Assembly (NCBI GenBank): GCA_011050675.1 | Contig: DRFI01000017.1 | Location: 124,001 to 188,000 of the forward strand | Origin: Maribacter sp. | GTDB lineage: Bacteria > Bacteroidota > Bacteroidia > Flavobacteriales > Flavobacteriaceae | DNA: 64,000 nt | Direction of reading: 5' to 3' | In this document: positions 55,816-64,000 of the stretch, piece by piece | Layout: each line of letters opens with the position of its first letter | How positions within the stretch are numbered: the stretch's first letter is position 1 | Notes under the pieces: generated by a model | Database searches by the model: none | Seen by the model: only the letters and a program-made list of their open reading frames with translations | What the model was told of the DNA's origin: nothing | Program-made: the position numbers and the translations under genes

Positions 55816-56586
55816 ATGAAATTAGTATCGTGGAACGTTAATGGCATTAGAGCTTCAGTTAAAAAAGGATTTGAAGAAATCGTAAAAGATTTTGATGCAG
55901 ATGTATTTTGTGTTCAAGAAACAAAAGCACAAGATGATCAGGTTGCTGAAGCATTGAAAGATGTTAGTGACTATGAGCTTTTTAGTAATAGTTCAGAAAG
56001 AAAAGGATATTCAGGAACTGGTATTTTATCTAAAAGTACACCTGTAAAGTTTGATAAGGATATGGGTGTTAATGTTCATGACCTAGAAGGTAGAATTACA
56101 CATTCAGAATTTGAACATTTTCATTTAATAAATGTTTACATACCTAATAGTGGTAGCGGATTAAAACGACTCGATTACCGCGCACAGTGGGATAAAGATT
56201 TTACCAACTACCTTAAAGAATTGTCAAAAACCAAGCCTTTAATTATCACGGGCGATTTTAATGTAGCACATACTGCTAATGATTTGGCGAATCCGAAAAG
56301 TAATTACAACAAAACATCTGGATTTACACAGGTTGAGATAGACGGATTTGAGCACATGCTTAAAGAAATAAATTTGGTAGATAGTTTTAGAAAATTACAC
56401 CCGACTACGTTCGATAAATATACCTTTTGGAGTGCAAGAGGTGGTGCAAGAGGACGAAACGTTGGTTGGCGCTTAGATTACTTTTTAGTAAGTGAATCTA
56501 TCTGGGATAAAGTAACATCGGCTGAGATACACGACCAGGTTATGGGTAGTGATCATTGTCCTATTAGTTTGGAAATAGAATTTTAA
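55816..56586 (+). CDS. xth: Exodeoxyribonuclease III
   Basis: A 256-residue AP endonuclease/3' exonuclease of the EEP family. The motifs WNVNGIRAS, QETKAQDDQ, YIPNSGSG, GDFNVAHTANDL and GSDHCPISLEIEF are all present. It nicks abasic sites in base excision repair. It follows pepP by 9 bases and is closed by a bidirectional terminator. Confidence 0.95.
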   Translation: MKLVSWNVNGIRASVKKGFEEIVKDFDADVFCVQETKAQDDQVAEALKDVSDYELFSNSSERKGYSGTGILSKSTPVKFDKDMGVNVHDLEGRITHSEFEHFHLINVYIPNSGSGLKRLDYRAQWDKDFTNYLKELSKTKPLIITGDFNVAHTANDLANPKSNYNKTSGFTQVEIDGFEHMLKEINLVDSFRKLHPTTFDKYTFWSARGGARGRNVGWRLDYFLVSESIWDKVTSAEIHDQVMGSDHCPISLEIEF

Positions 56587-56589
56587 AAC

Positions 56590-56622
56590 AAAAAAAGGCC
56601 CATTAGAAATGGGCCTTTTTTT
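56590..56622. terminator. Bidirectional terminator between xth and the fasciclin gene
   Basis: AAAAAAAGGCCCATT and AATGGGCCTTTTTTT form a perfect 15-bp stem with a 3-base loop and serve both convergent genes. Confidence 0.9.
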
Positions 56623-56638
56623 ATCTTGTGTGCTTTTT

Positions 56639-57259
56639 TTACATTCCTGGTAATACAACAGTATCAACTACATGTATAACACCGTTAGATTGGTTTACAT
56701 CTGCAATTGTTACAGTAGATATATTACCCGCGGCATCTTTTAATTGAACCTTCTTTCCTTTTAGCATTGCGGTTAAAGTACCGCCGTTTACTGTAGTTAA
56801 TTCAGCTTTTCCGTTACCATCTTTAATCATCTTCATTAAATCCATAGCGCTGACTTTTCCAGCAACTACATGGTATGTTAATACTGATTGTAATTTTGCT
56901 TTGTTTTCAGCCATCAATAAGGTCTCAACAGTCCCTTTTGGTAATTTCTCAAATGCTTCATTTGTAGGAGCAAAAACTGTAAACGGACCTTCGCCTTGTA
57001 AAGTTTCTACTAATTCGGCTGCTTTTACTGCTGCAACTAGTGTTGTATGATCTTTTGAGTTCACTGCATTTTCAATGATGTTTTTGTTAGGATACATTTC
57101 TGCGCCACCGACCATTTTGGTCTCCATCATCATTTTTTCCTTTTTCATCATTTTCTTATCCTTCTTCATTTCCATTCCGCCATCTTGAGCGAAGGATGAA
57201 GTAGTAAGTCCTATAGTTAAGGCAAGAGTAGCAAGTTTAATCGTATTTGAAATTTTCAT
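56639..57259 (-). CDS. Secreted fasciclin (FAS1) domain protein
   Basis: A 206-residue protein with a signal peptide (1-24, SSFAQ), a Met/Lys-rich segment (about 27-50, 10 Met), and one FAS1 domain (about 55-206) with PFTVFAPTNEAFEKLPKG and YHVVAGKVSAMDLM. It ends in GVIHVVDTVVLPGM, the conserved H2-type end of the domain. FAS1 proteins mediate adhesion or surface contacts. The Met-rich segment could bind metal; that is speculation. Confidence 0.9.
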   Translation of the reverse strand: MKISNTIKLATLALTIGLTTSSFAQDGGMEMKKDKKMMKKEKMMMETKMVGGAEMYPNKNIIENAVNSKDHTTLVAAVKAAELVETLQGEGPFTVFAPTNEAFEKLPKGTVETLLMAENKAKLQSVLTYHVVAGKVSAMDLMKMIKDGNGKAELTTVNGGTLTAMLKGKKVQLKDAAGNISTVTIADVNQSNGVIHVVDTVVLPGM

Positions 57260-57351
57260 AATCTAATTTTTTAGTATACCTCACTTACGGAAACCAAATA
57301 GCGAAGGTTTGGTTTTTGGGTATGAATTAGATAAAATAAATTTTCAGTAAT

Positions 57352-58629
57352 TTATTTTTTGGTCGCGTTTATATAAATATTGGAAAGTACAAACACAATC
57401 AAAGCAGGTAATACCCAACCTAAACTATACTGCTGAAGTGGAATCCATGAAAATGTATCTTCTGCGGTTGCTAAGGCGCTTATGCTTCCTAAAAAGTCTG
57501 GAATACTAAAAAGTATAGTGGTAATCGTTACTGCCCTAAAAACTAAAGATGAAGCATATTTATCTGGTACTACATTCAGTAAAATAAGAATTATAGTAAT
57601 TGGGTAAATAAACATTAATGAGGGTATAGCTACTGCAATAATATAGGCGACATTAAATTGCCCTACTAATACCCCAAGTACACTTCCAAGAATTGCGGTT
57701 ACGGTATAGACCGGTTTTGAATTATTAAATCTTGATGCTACAAAATCTGCAGTACCCGTAACAATACCCACTGCAGTAGTAAAGCATGCGAGCCCTACTA
57801 GAATACTCAGAAACAAATTACCAATGTTTCCAAGGCTTTGTTTTGCCAAACCAGACAAAATCTCTGTTCTAGTAGTCTCTGCACTAAAAACGGTATGTGA
57901 TAATGCACCAGAAAGAATTAGTCCCATATAAATTAAGAACAATGCTAGCCCGGCAAACCATGCCGCGTTCCTAATCAATGTTTTCTTATCCTCATAAGAA
58001 GCATGGGTGTATTTTAAATTAATTGAAATAATGATTACGCCGCCAACGACTACAGCCCCTATAGCATCAAATGTTTGATAACCTTCTAATATTCCATTGG
58101 TAAACGGACTAGCGAAAGAAGTAGTTCCAAGGTCAAATGGGAATGAGAAAATTGTTATTCCAATTATTAAAAGCAGAATAATGATAATTGCAGGCGTTAA
58201 AATTTTGCCTAATATGTTTAAAATTTTAGAACGGTTTAATGCAAATAATAAAACCAAAGCGAAGTAAACGCTACTTGTAAACCAAGATGAGATATCCCAA
58301 TAGGGCTGAATAGCCATTTCGTGCGTTACAGATGCTGTTCTAGGGCTTGGTAAGGCGATTGCTATGGCATAAATGAAAAACGCATAGATTAAACTGAAGG
58401 TTGGTGAGACTTTATTGCCAAAATCAATTAATGTGCCTTGCAGCTTTGCATGTGCCAAAATGCCAAAAACAGGAATAGCCACTGCAGACAATCCAAAACC
58501 TATTGTAACAATTAGCCATTGATTTCCAGAATTAAAACCTAATAATGGTGGTAAAATTAAGTTACCCGCTCCAAAAAAAAGCGAGAACAAGGCAAAGGCT
58601 GTAACGAGTGTTTCCTTCTTTTTAAACAT
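57352..58629 (-). CDS. brnQ: Branched-chain amino acid transport carrier BrnQ
   Basis: A 425-residue, 12-helix cation-coupled carrier for Leu, Ile and Val. The N-terminus FALFSLFFGAGNLILPPLLG contains the LIVCS family motif GAGNLI, and GLACFTTAVGIVTGTADF lies in the middle. It is a lone gene on the minus strand. No attenuator or Lrp-like site is obvious upstream. Confidence 0.93.
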   Translation of the reverse strand: MFKKKETLVTAFALFSLFFGAGNLILPPLLGFNSGNQWLIVTIGFGLSAVAIPVFGILAHAKLQGTLIDFGNKVSPTFSLIYAFFIYAIAIALPSPRTASVTHEMAIQPYWDISSWFTSSVYFALVLLFALNRSKILNILGKILTPAIIIILLLIIGITIFSFPFDLGTTSFASPFTNGILEGYQTFDAIGAVVVGGVIIISINLKYTHASYEDKKTLIRNAAWFAGLALFLIYMGLILSGALSHTVFSAETTRTEILSGLAKQSLGNIGNLFLSILVGLACFTTAVGIVTGTADFVASRFNNSKPVYTVTAILGSVLGVLVGQFNVAYIIAVAIPSLMFIYPITIILILLNVVPDKYASSLVFRAVTITTILFSIPDFLGSISALATAEDTFSWIPLQQYSLGWVLPALIVFVLSNIYINATKK

Positions 58630-58880
58630 GGGTACAAATTAAGTGAAAGATTATTAAATAACAGGTAAGCCAAGGTTTTTGATTTTCTGAAACAGCAAAA
58701 AAAAGCACATTGACAACAGGTTACGTAAAACTCACAACAAATACTGGTACAGGCCTTTAATATACAGTACTTTAACCAAAGGAAAATAAGCGTATGCATA
58801 TTTCCTTGAGTTTCAACCCAAAATATTAATCGCATTTTCTCGATCACCCAAATCGGAATTTTTGCAAAAATACCTACAGC

Positions 58881-59099
58881 ATGAAAAAAATATTCTGCAG
58901 CATTTTCGGACATCATTATTCTATTTCCAAAAAAGTAACCTCTCATATTAAAGAGTACAAATGTATTCACTGTCAAAAACAAGTAACTACAGATGTAAGT
59001 GGTAACCTATCCATTTTAACTCCTGAATTACAAGATATCAATAGAACTTTAGAGCATATTTACCAAAGAAGACATACTGCTACGCAACAAGTTGCATAA
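58881..59099 (+). CDS. Small conserved flavobacterial protein with CxxC
   Basis: A 72-residue protein beginning MKKIFCSIFGHHYSISKKV and containing a CIHC pair in a zinc-ribbon-like stretch (EYKCIHCQKQVTTD) with C6 and H11/H12 as possible further ligands, then a helical tail (LQDINRTLEHIYQRRH). I recall similar short proteins in many Flavobacteriaceae; the function is unknown. It lies in a 479-base gap between brnQ and thiL and is convergent with thiL, ending 9 bases from its stop. Confidence 0.7.
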   Translation: MKKIFCSIFGHHYSISKKVTSHIKEYKCIHCQKQVTTDVSGNLSILTPELQDINRTLEHIYQRRHTATQQVA

Positions 59100-59108
59100 G
59101 TATCTTTT

Positions 59109-60152
59109 TTAGTTAAAGGAATTCCAACCCTGTGCGGTCAATGGAATCTTAGTATTGTTCCTGGAAACCAAGAATGCTCCTTCGTCTTTTCCCGTGGTAT
59201 GCCCTATAACGGTTAAGTTTGGATTGCCTTTTATTTTCGGGAATTCTTTTTGGTCAATAGTGAATAATAATTCATAATCCTCACCGCCACTTAGTGCAAC
59301 AAGGGTGCTGTCCATCTTAAATTCTTCACAAGCAGAAATAACCGTTGGGTCTAGTGGAATTTTATCCTCATATAGATCAAAACCTATTCCGCTGCTTTTA
59401 CTTAGGTGTAAAATCTCAGATGAAAGTCCATCGCTTATATCGATCATTGATGTAGGGTGAACATCTAATGTTTTTAATAAATCGGTAATATCTTTTCTAG
59501 CTTCTGGCTTTAACTGTCGCTCTACTATATAAGAATACGGCTCTAAGTCTGGTTGACTATTTGGGTTTACTTTAAAAACTTCTTTTTCGCGCTCTAATAC
59601 TTGTAGCCCCATGTAAGATGCGCCTAAATCTCCTGTGACTACCAATAGGTTATTTTCTTTAGCACCTGATCTATAGGCAATATCTTCTTCATTAGCGACA
59701 CCAATAGCGGTTACACTAATCATTAACCCAGTTTTTGATGAGGTAGTATCGCCACCAACTAAATCAACATTATAGCTTTTGCATGCTGTAGCTACACCTG
59801 CATAAAACTCTTCAAGTGCTTCTAAAGGAAATCTATTGGAAACAGCAATTGAAATGGTTACTTGAGTAGCAGTAGCATTCATGGCATAAATATCAGATAG
59901 ATTTACCATGATAGATTTATAGCCCAAATGTTTTAATGGCATATAAGCAAGGTCAAAATGTACACCCTCTATTAAAAGGTCTGTACTTATGACTGTTTTT
60001 TTATTTTTAAAATCTAAAACTGCAGCATCATCACCAATTGCTTTTATGGTAGATTCTTGTTTGATTTTAAAATCTTTGGTAAGGTGTTCTATGAGTCCGA
60101 ATTCACCTAATTTCTCTAATGAGGTTTTTTCTTGTTCTTTATCTTCTAGCAT
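59109..60152 (-). CDS. thiL: Thiamine-monophosphate kinase
   Basis: A 347-residue ThiL that phosphorylates thiamine phosphate to thiamine diphosphate. The ATP-binding motifs are GDDAAVLDF, ISTDLLIEGVHFDL and VGGDTTSSKTGL, and MIDISDGLSSEI and GGEDYELLF are conserved. The length is a little above the 325 residues of E. coli. No TPP riboswitch is visible upstream. It is monocistronic. Confidence 0.96.
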   Translation of the reverse strand: MLEDKEQEKTSLEKLGEFGLIEHLTKDFKIKQESTIKAIGDDAAVLDFKNKKTVISTDLLIEGVHFDLAYMPLKHLGYKSIMVNLSDIYAMNATATQVTISIAVSNRFPLEALEEFYAGVATACKSYNVDLVGGDTTSSKTGLMISVTAIGVANEEDIAYRSGAKENNLLVVTGDLGASYMGLQVLEREKEVFKVNPNSQPDLEPYSYIVERQLKPEARKDITDLLKTLDVHPTSMIDISDGLSSEILHLSKSSGIGFDLYEDKIPLDPTVISACEEFKMDSTLVALSGGEDYELLFTIDQKEFPKIKGNPNLTVIGHTTGKDEGAFLVSRNNTKIPLTAQGWNSFN

Positions 60153-60193
60153 GTTGCAAAAATAAGAAGTAAAACAAGATGTATGGCATAAAA

Positions 60194-60221
60194 AAAACCG
60201 AAGCTTTTCAACTTCGGTTTT
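60194..60221 (-). terminator. Terminator after the Gfo/Idh/MocA gene
   Basis: AAAACCGAAG and CTTCGGTTTT form a perfect 10-bp stem with an 8-base loop, ~30 bases past the stop of the oxidoreductase gene on the minus strand. Confidence 0.78.
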
Positions 60222-60250
60222 AGTATTAAATTTATGTAGAATATTTAAGC

Positions 60251-61708
60251 CTATCCTACTGAATAGCCATCTCTATATGTACGTTTTACATATTTGTTTG
60301 CTGGCTCAAAATTGGTAATTTTCATATTTGCAGCATCCCACTGTAGACGTTTTCTACCGTAATATTGTTTTCCACTACCCCAGAAACTCTGATTTTCAAC
60401 AGTTGGGTCTACTTCAAAATAAGATTTAAGTGCCAAGTTTCCGATAAGTATACTTTCGGTAAATGGTCCTGCGTAATCAAATGAAGAACTGGTTTCTGCA
60501 TTTCCGTAACCTGCCATACATGCATTTACCCATTGTAAATAATGACCTTCAGGGACGCGTTTAATTGTTTGTTCTACTTCAAACTGTTCGTTAAGAGTCA
60601 ATGGTAATAAACGTGGGTTGGCACCATAGCAATCTGCCATTAATTTGCCTTTTGTACCAATAAATAGTACGCCACCATCCCAGTTTCCTAGTGCCTCATC
60701 ATCACCTAATTCTTCTGGTCTTTCCGGTAGTAATCCACCGTCCATCCAGGTAACTTTTATTTTTCCTTTCCCGTCTGTTCTTGGGTAGCTTAAATGTATT
60801 TTGCTAGAATTCGGGAAACTTTTTGGATAATCTTTATACTGGAAATTACCAACGAAAGAATCGGAAACACTACATTCTACAGTATCTGGATATAATATTG
60901 GTAATATTCTATATACTGGGTCCATAATATGGCAAGCCATATCGCCAAGTGCACCTGTTCCAAAATCTGACCATCCTCTCCAATCAAAAGGTAAGTATGC
61001 ATTGTTGTAATCTCTCATTGCTGCGGTACCTAACCAAAGATCCCAATTTAATCCTTTTGGTACGCGGTCTTTTTTTGTAGGTGTTTGTAAGGCTTGTGGC
61101 CAAATAGCTCTATTTGTCCAGCATTTTACGGTATGTACTTCACCAATAATTCCTGTATCATAAATTTCTTTCATGGTACGAACACCATCTCCTGAACCAC
61201 CTTGGTTACCCATCTGAGTAACTACTTGGAATTTTTTAGCAGCTTCTGTAAGCATTCTTGCTTCCCAAATATCATGGGTCAAAGGTTTTTGAACATAAAC
61301 ATGCTTGCCCATAGACATTGCCTGGTAAGCTGCAACGGCATGGTTGTGATCTGGTGTAGATACAGATACGGCATCTATGTTTTTGCCTTCTTTATCTAAC
61401 ATTTCTCTAAAATCATTATAATAGCTGGCTTTTGGGAATGCCTCTCTAGAAGCAACCGCTTGTCTATCATCAACGTCGCATAAAGAAACGATGTTTACAT
61501 TAGGGCTTTCGGCAAAGGAAGCAATATCACTTTTTCCTTTTCCACCTGCACCTATACCCGCAATATTTAGTTTATCGCTCGGCGCAATATAACCGGTGCC
61601 ACCTAATACGTGTCTTGGTACGATCATAAAACCAGCTGCGGCCATGCCGGTATTCTTCATGAATTTTCTTCGAGTGTTGTTTTTGTCGTTTGATTTGTTG
61701 TTTGACAT
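60251..61708 (-). CDS. Tat-exported Gfo/Idh/MocA family oxidoreductase
   Basis: A 485-residue NAD(P)-dependent oxidoreductase with a twin-arginine signal (TRRKFMKNTGMAAAGF, residues ~12-27). The Rossmann motif is IAGIGAGGKGKSD (~49-61). The Gfo signature EKP reads QKP (VYVQKPLTHDIWEA), as in many members of this subfamily, followed by GWSDFGTGALGDMACH. Export through Tat implies that it folds with its cofactor in the cytoplasm and acts on sugars or glycans in the periplasm. The substrate is unknown. Confidence 0.9.
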   Translation of the reverse strand: MSNNKSNDKNNTRRKFMKNTGMAAAGFMIVPRHVLGGTGYIAPSDKLNIAGIGAGGKGKSDIASFAESPNVNIVSLCDVDDRQAVASREAFPKASYYNDFREMLDKEGKNIDAVSVSTPDHNHAVAAYQAMSMGKHVYVQKPLTHDIWEARMLTEAAKKFQVVTQMGNQGGSGDGVRTMKEIYDTGIIGEVHTVKCWTNRAIWPQALQTPTKKDRVPKGLNWDLWLGTAAMRDYNNAYLPFDWRGWSDFGTGALGDMACHIMDPVYRILPILYPDTVECSVSDSFVGNFQYKDYPKSFPNSSKIHLSYPRTDGKGKIKVTWMDGGLLPERPEELGDDEALGNWDGGVLFIGTKGKLMADCYGANPRLLPLTLNEQFEVEQTIKRVPEGHYLQWVNACMAGYGNAETSSSFDYAGPFTESILIGNLALKSYFEVDPTVENQSFWGSGKQYYGRKRLQWDAANMKITNFEPANKYVKRTYRDGYSVG

Positions 61709-61996
61709 AGGTTGTTGTTGTTTGATTTAGTATTGAAGGTAATTTAATTCTTTGAATTTCAGGATAGTTGTTTGGTCTAATGACTTGGTTACGATTATAT
61801 TTTAAAACGTTAAGTGTTGATAATTAATAATTTATGTAATTAGGTTGATTAGTCTTTTAACATTTTCTTTACTTTTTGTCATGTACAGACTAAGGGATAT
61901 GGATAAATAAGCAGGTGTTCTTAAGAGGATTCTCAATGGATTACGAAGATAGTTTTTAGAAAAGAAATTATCTGGGTTGCTAGGAATATGCAGGGG

Positions 61997-62045
61997 GAGG
62001 ATTGGTGGTGGTTGAGGAGTAACTTAGGTAAGTGCTCCAATCCTC
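61997..62045 (+). other. G-rich island with competing hairpins upstream of suf
   Basis: GAGGATTGG (61997-62005) is perfectly complementary to CCAATCCTC (62037-62045), while TGAGGA (62013-62018) can pair with TCCTCA (62041-62046) instead. Several GG pairs in a row (61993-62017) stand out in this AT-rich genome. A structured RNA or regulatory DNA is possible. Confidence 0.35.
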
Positions 62046-62177
62046 AGCAAGAATAGAAAACACAAGTTTATTCCTTTATAATTATTAATAATACTCTTGT
62101 TTTCAATTATAGTATTTCTCTATGAACTTATACTTTATATTAATGTTAGGTTCTATGGAAAAAACCTACTTATGATG

Positions 62178-62185
62178 TATATTTG
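62178..62185 (+). promoter_or_regulatory. Candidate -7 element of the suf operon
   Basis: TATATTTG matches TAnnTTTG exactly and lies 29 bases before the sufA-like start codon. No clear -33 TTG occurs at 19-23 bases. Confidence 0.5.
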
Positions 62186-62194
62186 TAAACTATT

Positions 62195-62207
62195 TAGATT
62201 AAATCTA
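62195..62207. promoter_or_regulatory. Dyad at the suf transcription start
   Basis: TAGATT-A-AATCTA is a perfect 6+1+6 dyad about 10 bases after the -7 box and 7 bases before the ATG. This is a good place for a repressor of Fe-S assembly genes; no regulator is identified. Confidence 0.4.
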
Positions 62208-62214
62208 GTTAATT

Positions 62215-62544
62215 ATGATTCAAGTATCAGAAACGGCTAAACAGAAAGTTATCAACCTTATGACGGAAGAAGGTTTTGATGCAACAACGGATTTTGTTCG
62301 TGTGGGTGTCAAGAGTGGCGGATGTAGCGGATTGTCATACGAGTTAAACTTCGATAATAAGAAAGACGATGCGGATAAAGTATTCGAAGACAACAACGTA
62401 CGTATCATTGTAGATAAAAAAAGCTTTTTATATTTAGTGGGTACAGTTTTAGAGTACTCTGGAGGTCTTAACGGAAAGGGGTTTGTTTTTAACAATCCGA
62501 ACGCACAAAGAACGTGTGGTTGTGGCGAGAGTTTTTCATTATAA
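62215..62544 (+). CDS. A-type iron-sulfur carrier (SufA/IscA family)
   Basis: A 109-residue A-type carrier with the three conserved cysteines C37 (GGCSGLSYEL), C101 and C103 (TCGCGESFSL). It accepts Fe-S clusters from the SUF scaffold and passes them to target proteins. It is the first gene of a suf operon and is followed by sufB after 82 bases. Confidence 0.93.
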   Translation: MIQVSETAKQKVINLMTEEGFDATTDFVRVGVKSGGCSGLSYELNFDNKKDDADKVFEDNNVRIIVDKKSFLYLVGTVLEYSGGLNGKGFVFNNPNAQRTCGCGESFSL

Positions 62545-62626
62545 GAAGAAGTGAAGTTTTAAATTTGTAAAAGGATATTTGGGTAATTTTTAAACTCATT
62601 TATTTTTTGCTTATTAAGTATAATAT

Positions 62627-64000
62627 ATGGCATATACAGAAGAAGAATTAAAGAAAGAATTGGAAACCAAAGAGTACGAATATGGTTTCTATACAGATAT
62701 AGAATCTGATACATTCCCTATTGGCTTAAACGAAGAAATTGTTATTGCCATTTCAAAGAAAAAAGAAGAACCGGAGTGGATGACACTTTGGCGTTTAGAA
62801 GCTTTTCGAATTTGGAAAAGTATGGAAGAGCCTACATGGGCGAATGTACATTACGATAAACCAGATTTTCAGAATATTAGTTATTATTCTGCGCCAAAAT
62901 CTGCTGACCCTAATAAAACCTTGGATGATGTAGATCCAGATTTGTTAGAAATGTATCGTAAGCTTGGTATTTCTGTTGATGAACAAAAGAAATTGCAGAA
63001 TGTAGCTGTTGACATTGTTGTCGATTCTGTTTCTGTAGCAACGACTTTTAAAAAGACCTTGGCAGAAAAGGGAATCATTTTTATGCCAATTTCAGAGGCT
63101 ATAAAAGAGCACCCAGAGTTAGTTAAAAAATATATGGGTACTGTAGTGCCACAAAAAGATAATTTTTATGCCGCTCTAAATTCAGCGGTATTTACCGATG
63201 GTTCTTTTTGTTACATACCAAAAGGTGTAAGATGTCCAATGGAGCTTTCTACATACTTTAGAATTAATCAAGCAGGTACAGGTCAATTTGAGCGTACATT
63301 GCTTATTGCAGATGAAGATAGTTATGTAAGTTATTTAGAAGGTTGTACTGCTCCTTCAAGAGATGAAAATCAATTACATGCAGCAGTTGTAGAGCTAATT
63401 GCCCTAGACGGTGCTGAGATAAAATATTCTACCGTTCAAAACTGGTTTCCTGGTAATAAGGAAGGTAAAGGAGGGGTTTTTAACTTCGTTACTAAAAGAG
63501 CCATCTGCGAAAAGAACGCGAAGGTTTCTTGGACACAAGTTGAAACAGGTTCCGCAGTAACATGGAAATATCCATCTTGTATTTTAAAAGGAGATAACTC
63601 TATAGGTGAATTTTATTCTATCGCTGTAACAAACAATTACCAACAGGCAGATACGGGTACTAAAATGGTTCATCTTGGTAAAAACACTAAGAGTACTATT
63701 ATATCTAAAGGTATTTCTGCGGGTAAATCTCAAAATAGTTACCGCGGATTGGTACAGGTGAATAGCCGTGCAGATGGAGCTCGTAACTTCTCTCAATGCG
63801 ATTCTTTGTTAATGGGTAACGAGTGTGGTGCACATACCTTCCCGTATATTGAAGCGAAGAACAAAACCGCAATGATAGAGCATGAGGCTACAACAAGTAA
63901 AATTGGTGAAGACCAAATTTTTTATTGTAACCAAAGAGGTATACCAACAGAGAAGGCTATTGCATTAATTGTAAACGGTTTTAGTAAAGAAGTACTGAAT
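62627..64000 (+). CDS. sufB: Fe-S cluster assembly protein SufB (3' partial)
   Basis: The frame opens at ATG 62627 ([20 protein letters not shown]) and runs off the right edge after 458 codons, close to the ~480 of full-length SufB. Conserved stretches are [59 protein letters not shown] and [11 protein letters not shown]. SufB forms the SufBC2D scaffold on which clusters are built; sufC and sufD presumably follow beyond the window. Confidence 0.97.
   Translation, partial: MAYTEEELKKELETKEYEYGFYTDIESDTFPIGLNEEIVIAISKKKEEPEWMTLWRLEAFRIWKSMEEPTWANVHYDKPDFQNISYYSAPKSADPNKTLDDVDPDLLEMYRKLGISVDEQKKLQNVAVDIVVDSVSVATTFKKTLAEKGIIFMPISEAIKEHPELVKKYMGTVVPQKDNFYAALNSAVFTDGSFCYIPKGVRCPMELSTYFRINQAGTGQFERTLLIADEDSYVSYLEGCTAPSRDENQLHAAVVELIALDGAEIKYSTVQNWFPGNKEGKGGVFNFVTKRAICEKNAKVSWTQVETGSAVTWKYPSCILKGDNSIGEFYSIAVTNNYQQADTGTKMVHLGKNTKSTIISKGISAGKSQNSYRGLVQVNSRADGARNFSQCDSLLMGNECGAHTFPYIEAKNKTAMIEHEATTSKIGEDQIFYCNQRGIPTEKAIALIVNGFSKEVLN

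Larger units (their letters stand above)
61709..62214. other. Intergenic region between the oxidoreductase and suf genes
   Basis: This 506-base gap holds no convincing protein gene. It contains a G-rich structured island (61988-62056) with a 22-codon frame that has three tandem Trp codons, the suf -7 box (62178-62185) and a dyad just before the sufA start (62195-62207). The rest is AT-rich. Confidence 0.5.

Noticed and set aside
58557..58982. 141-codon minus-strand frame overlapping the brnQ start and the small CxxC gene
   Set aside because: It overlaps the brnQ N-terminus in another frame and the opposite-strand small gene; its Cys/Phe-rich composition is typical of non-coding translation.
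61988..62056. Classical trp attenuator reading of the Trp-triplet mini-frame
   Set aside because: No tryptophan genes follow, there is no T-run after the stem, and the suf -7 box lies downstream of it; kept only as a low-certainty finding.

Overview
This window is chromosomal DNA from a member of the Bacteroidota, almost certainly a marine-type Flavobacteriaceae; a Maribacter/Zobellia/Arenibacter-like genus is my guess. The evidence is the AT-rich composition, type IX secretion and gliding genes (a type B sorting domain protein, porW/sprE, gldH), flavobacterial families (DUF5687, DUF4292, HU-CCDC81/SPOR, RicT next to gldH), an F-type ATP synthase cluster without atpD and atpC, a single-subunit SdhC, and promoters of the Bacteroidota -7 type (TAnnTTTG) with no clear Shine-Dalgarno sequences. 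I see no tRNA, rRNA, CRISPR array, insertion sequence or prophage, so it reads as core chromosome. The first gene is cut at its 5' end and the last (sufB) at its 3' end.

Layout. 1-3167: end of a secreted T9SS substrate, then an ABC exporter (DUF5687 permease plus ATPase). 3558-12441: porW/sprE, a bactofilin, atpZ, a small membrane protein and atpB-E-F-H-A-G, closed by a strong terminator. 12484-15666: a Tet-like MFS pump, then alpha/beta hydrolase - ECF sigma factor - four-helix membrane protein with overlapping ends. 15729-21957: a lipoprotein, a polysaccharide flippase, dut, a TPR protein, a DUF4292 lipoprotein, a degenerate LytM factor and an aldo/keto reductase. 22037-26765: thioesterase, HU-CCDC81/SPOR protein, dprA, trpS, plsC. 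26743-29859 (minus): outer-membrane protein, a protein predicted to span both membranes, an ECF sigma factor and a lipoprotein. 29940-34261: recA, trhO, ricT, gldH. 34266-38074: PBP1A and the two subunits of a 3-oxoacid CoA-transferase. 38217-43203: a 35-codon candidate small gene, lipoprotein, acetyltransferase, serine hydrolase, aminotransferase, DJ-1/PfpI protein and a divergent Vsr-like endonuclease. 43268-46788: sdhCAB. 46955-54365: small proteins, an Asp-box propeller exoprotein and two M28 peptidases. 54514-61708: pepP, exodeoxyribonuclease III, fasciclin protein, brnQ, a small protein, thiL and a Tat-exported Gfo/Idh/MocA oxidoreductase. 62215-end: sufA-like carrier and sufB.

How the parts fit. 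The window combines energy conservation (ATP synthase, succinate dehydrogenase), Fe-S assembly, envelope building (flippase, PBP1A, EnvC-like factor, SPOR protein, bactofilin, plsC) and T9SS/gliding components embedded in housekeeping operons. Two ECF sigma clusters point to envelope sensing. The most interesting is 26743-29859, where the presumed anti-sigma factor has a cytoplasmic N-terminus, one inner-membrane helix, about 195 low-complexity residues and a C-terminal outer-membrane beta-barrel. Other points of note are an expressed-looking small gene at 38217-38324, hairpins between atp cistrons, palindromes upstream of the sdh and atp operons, a G-rich structured island upstream of suf, and three genes for which TTG is the only reasonable start.
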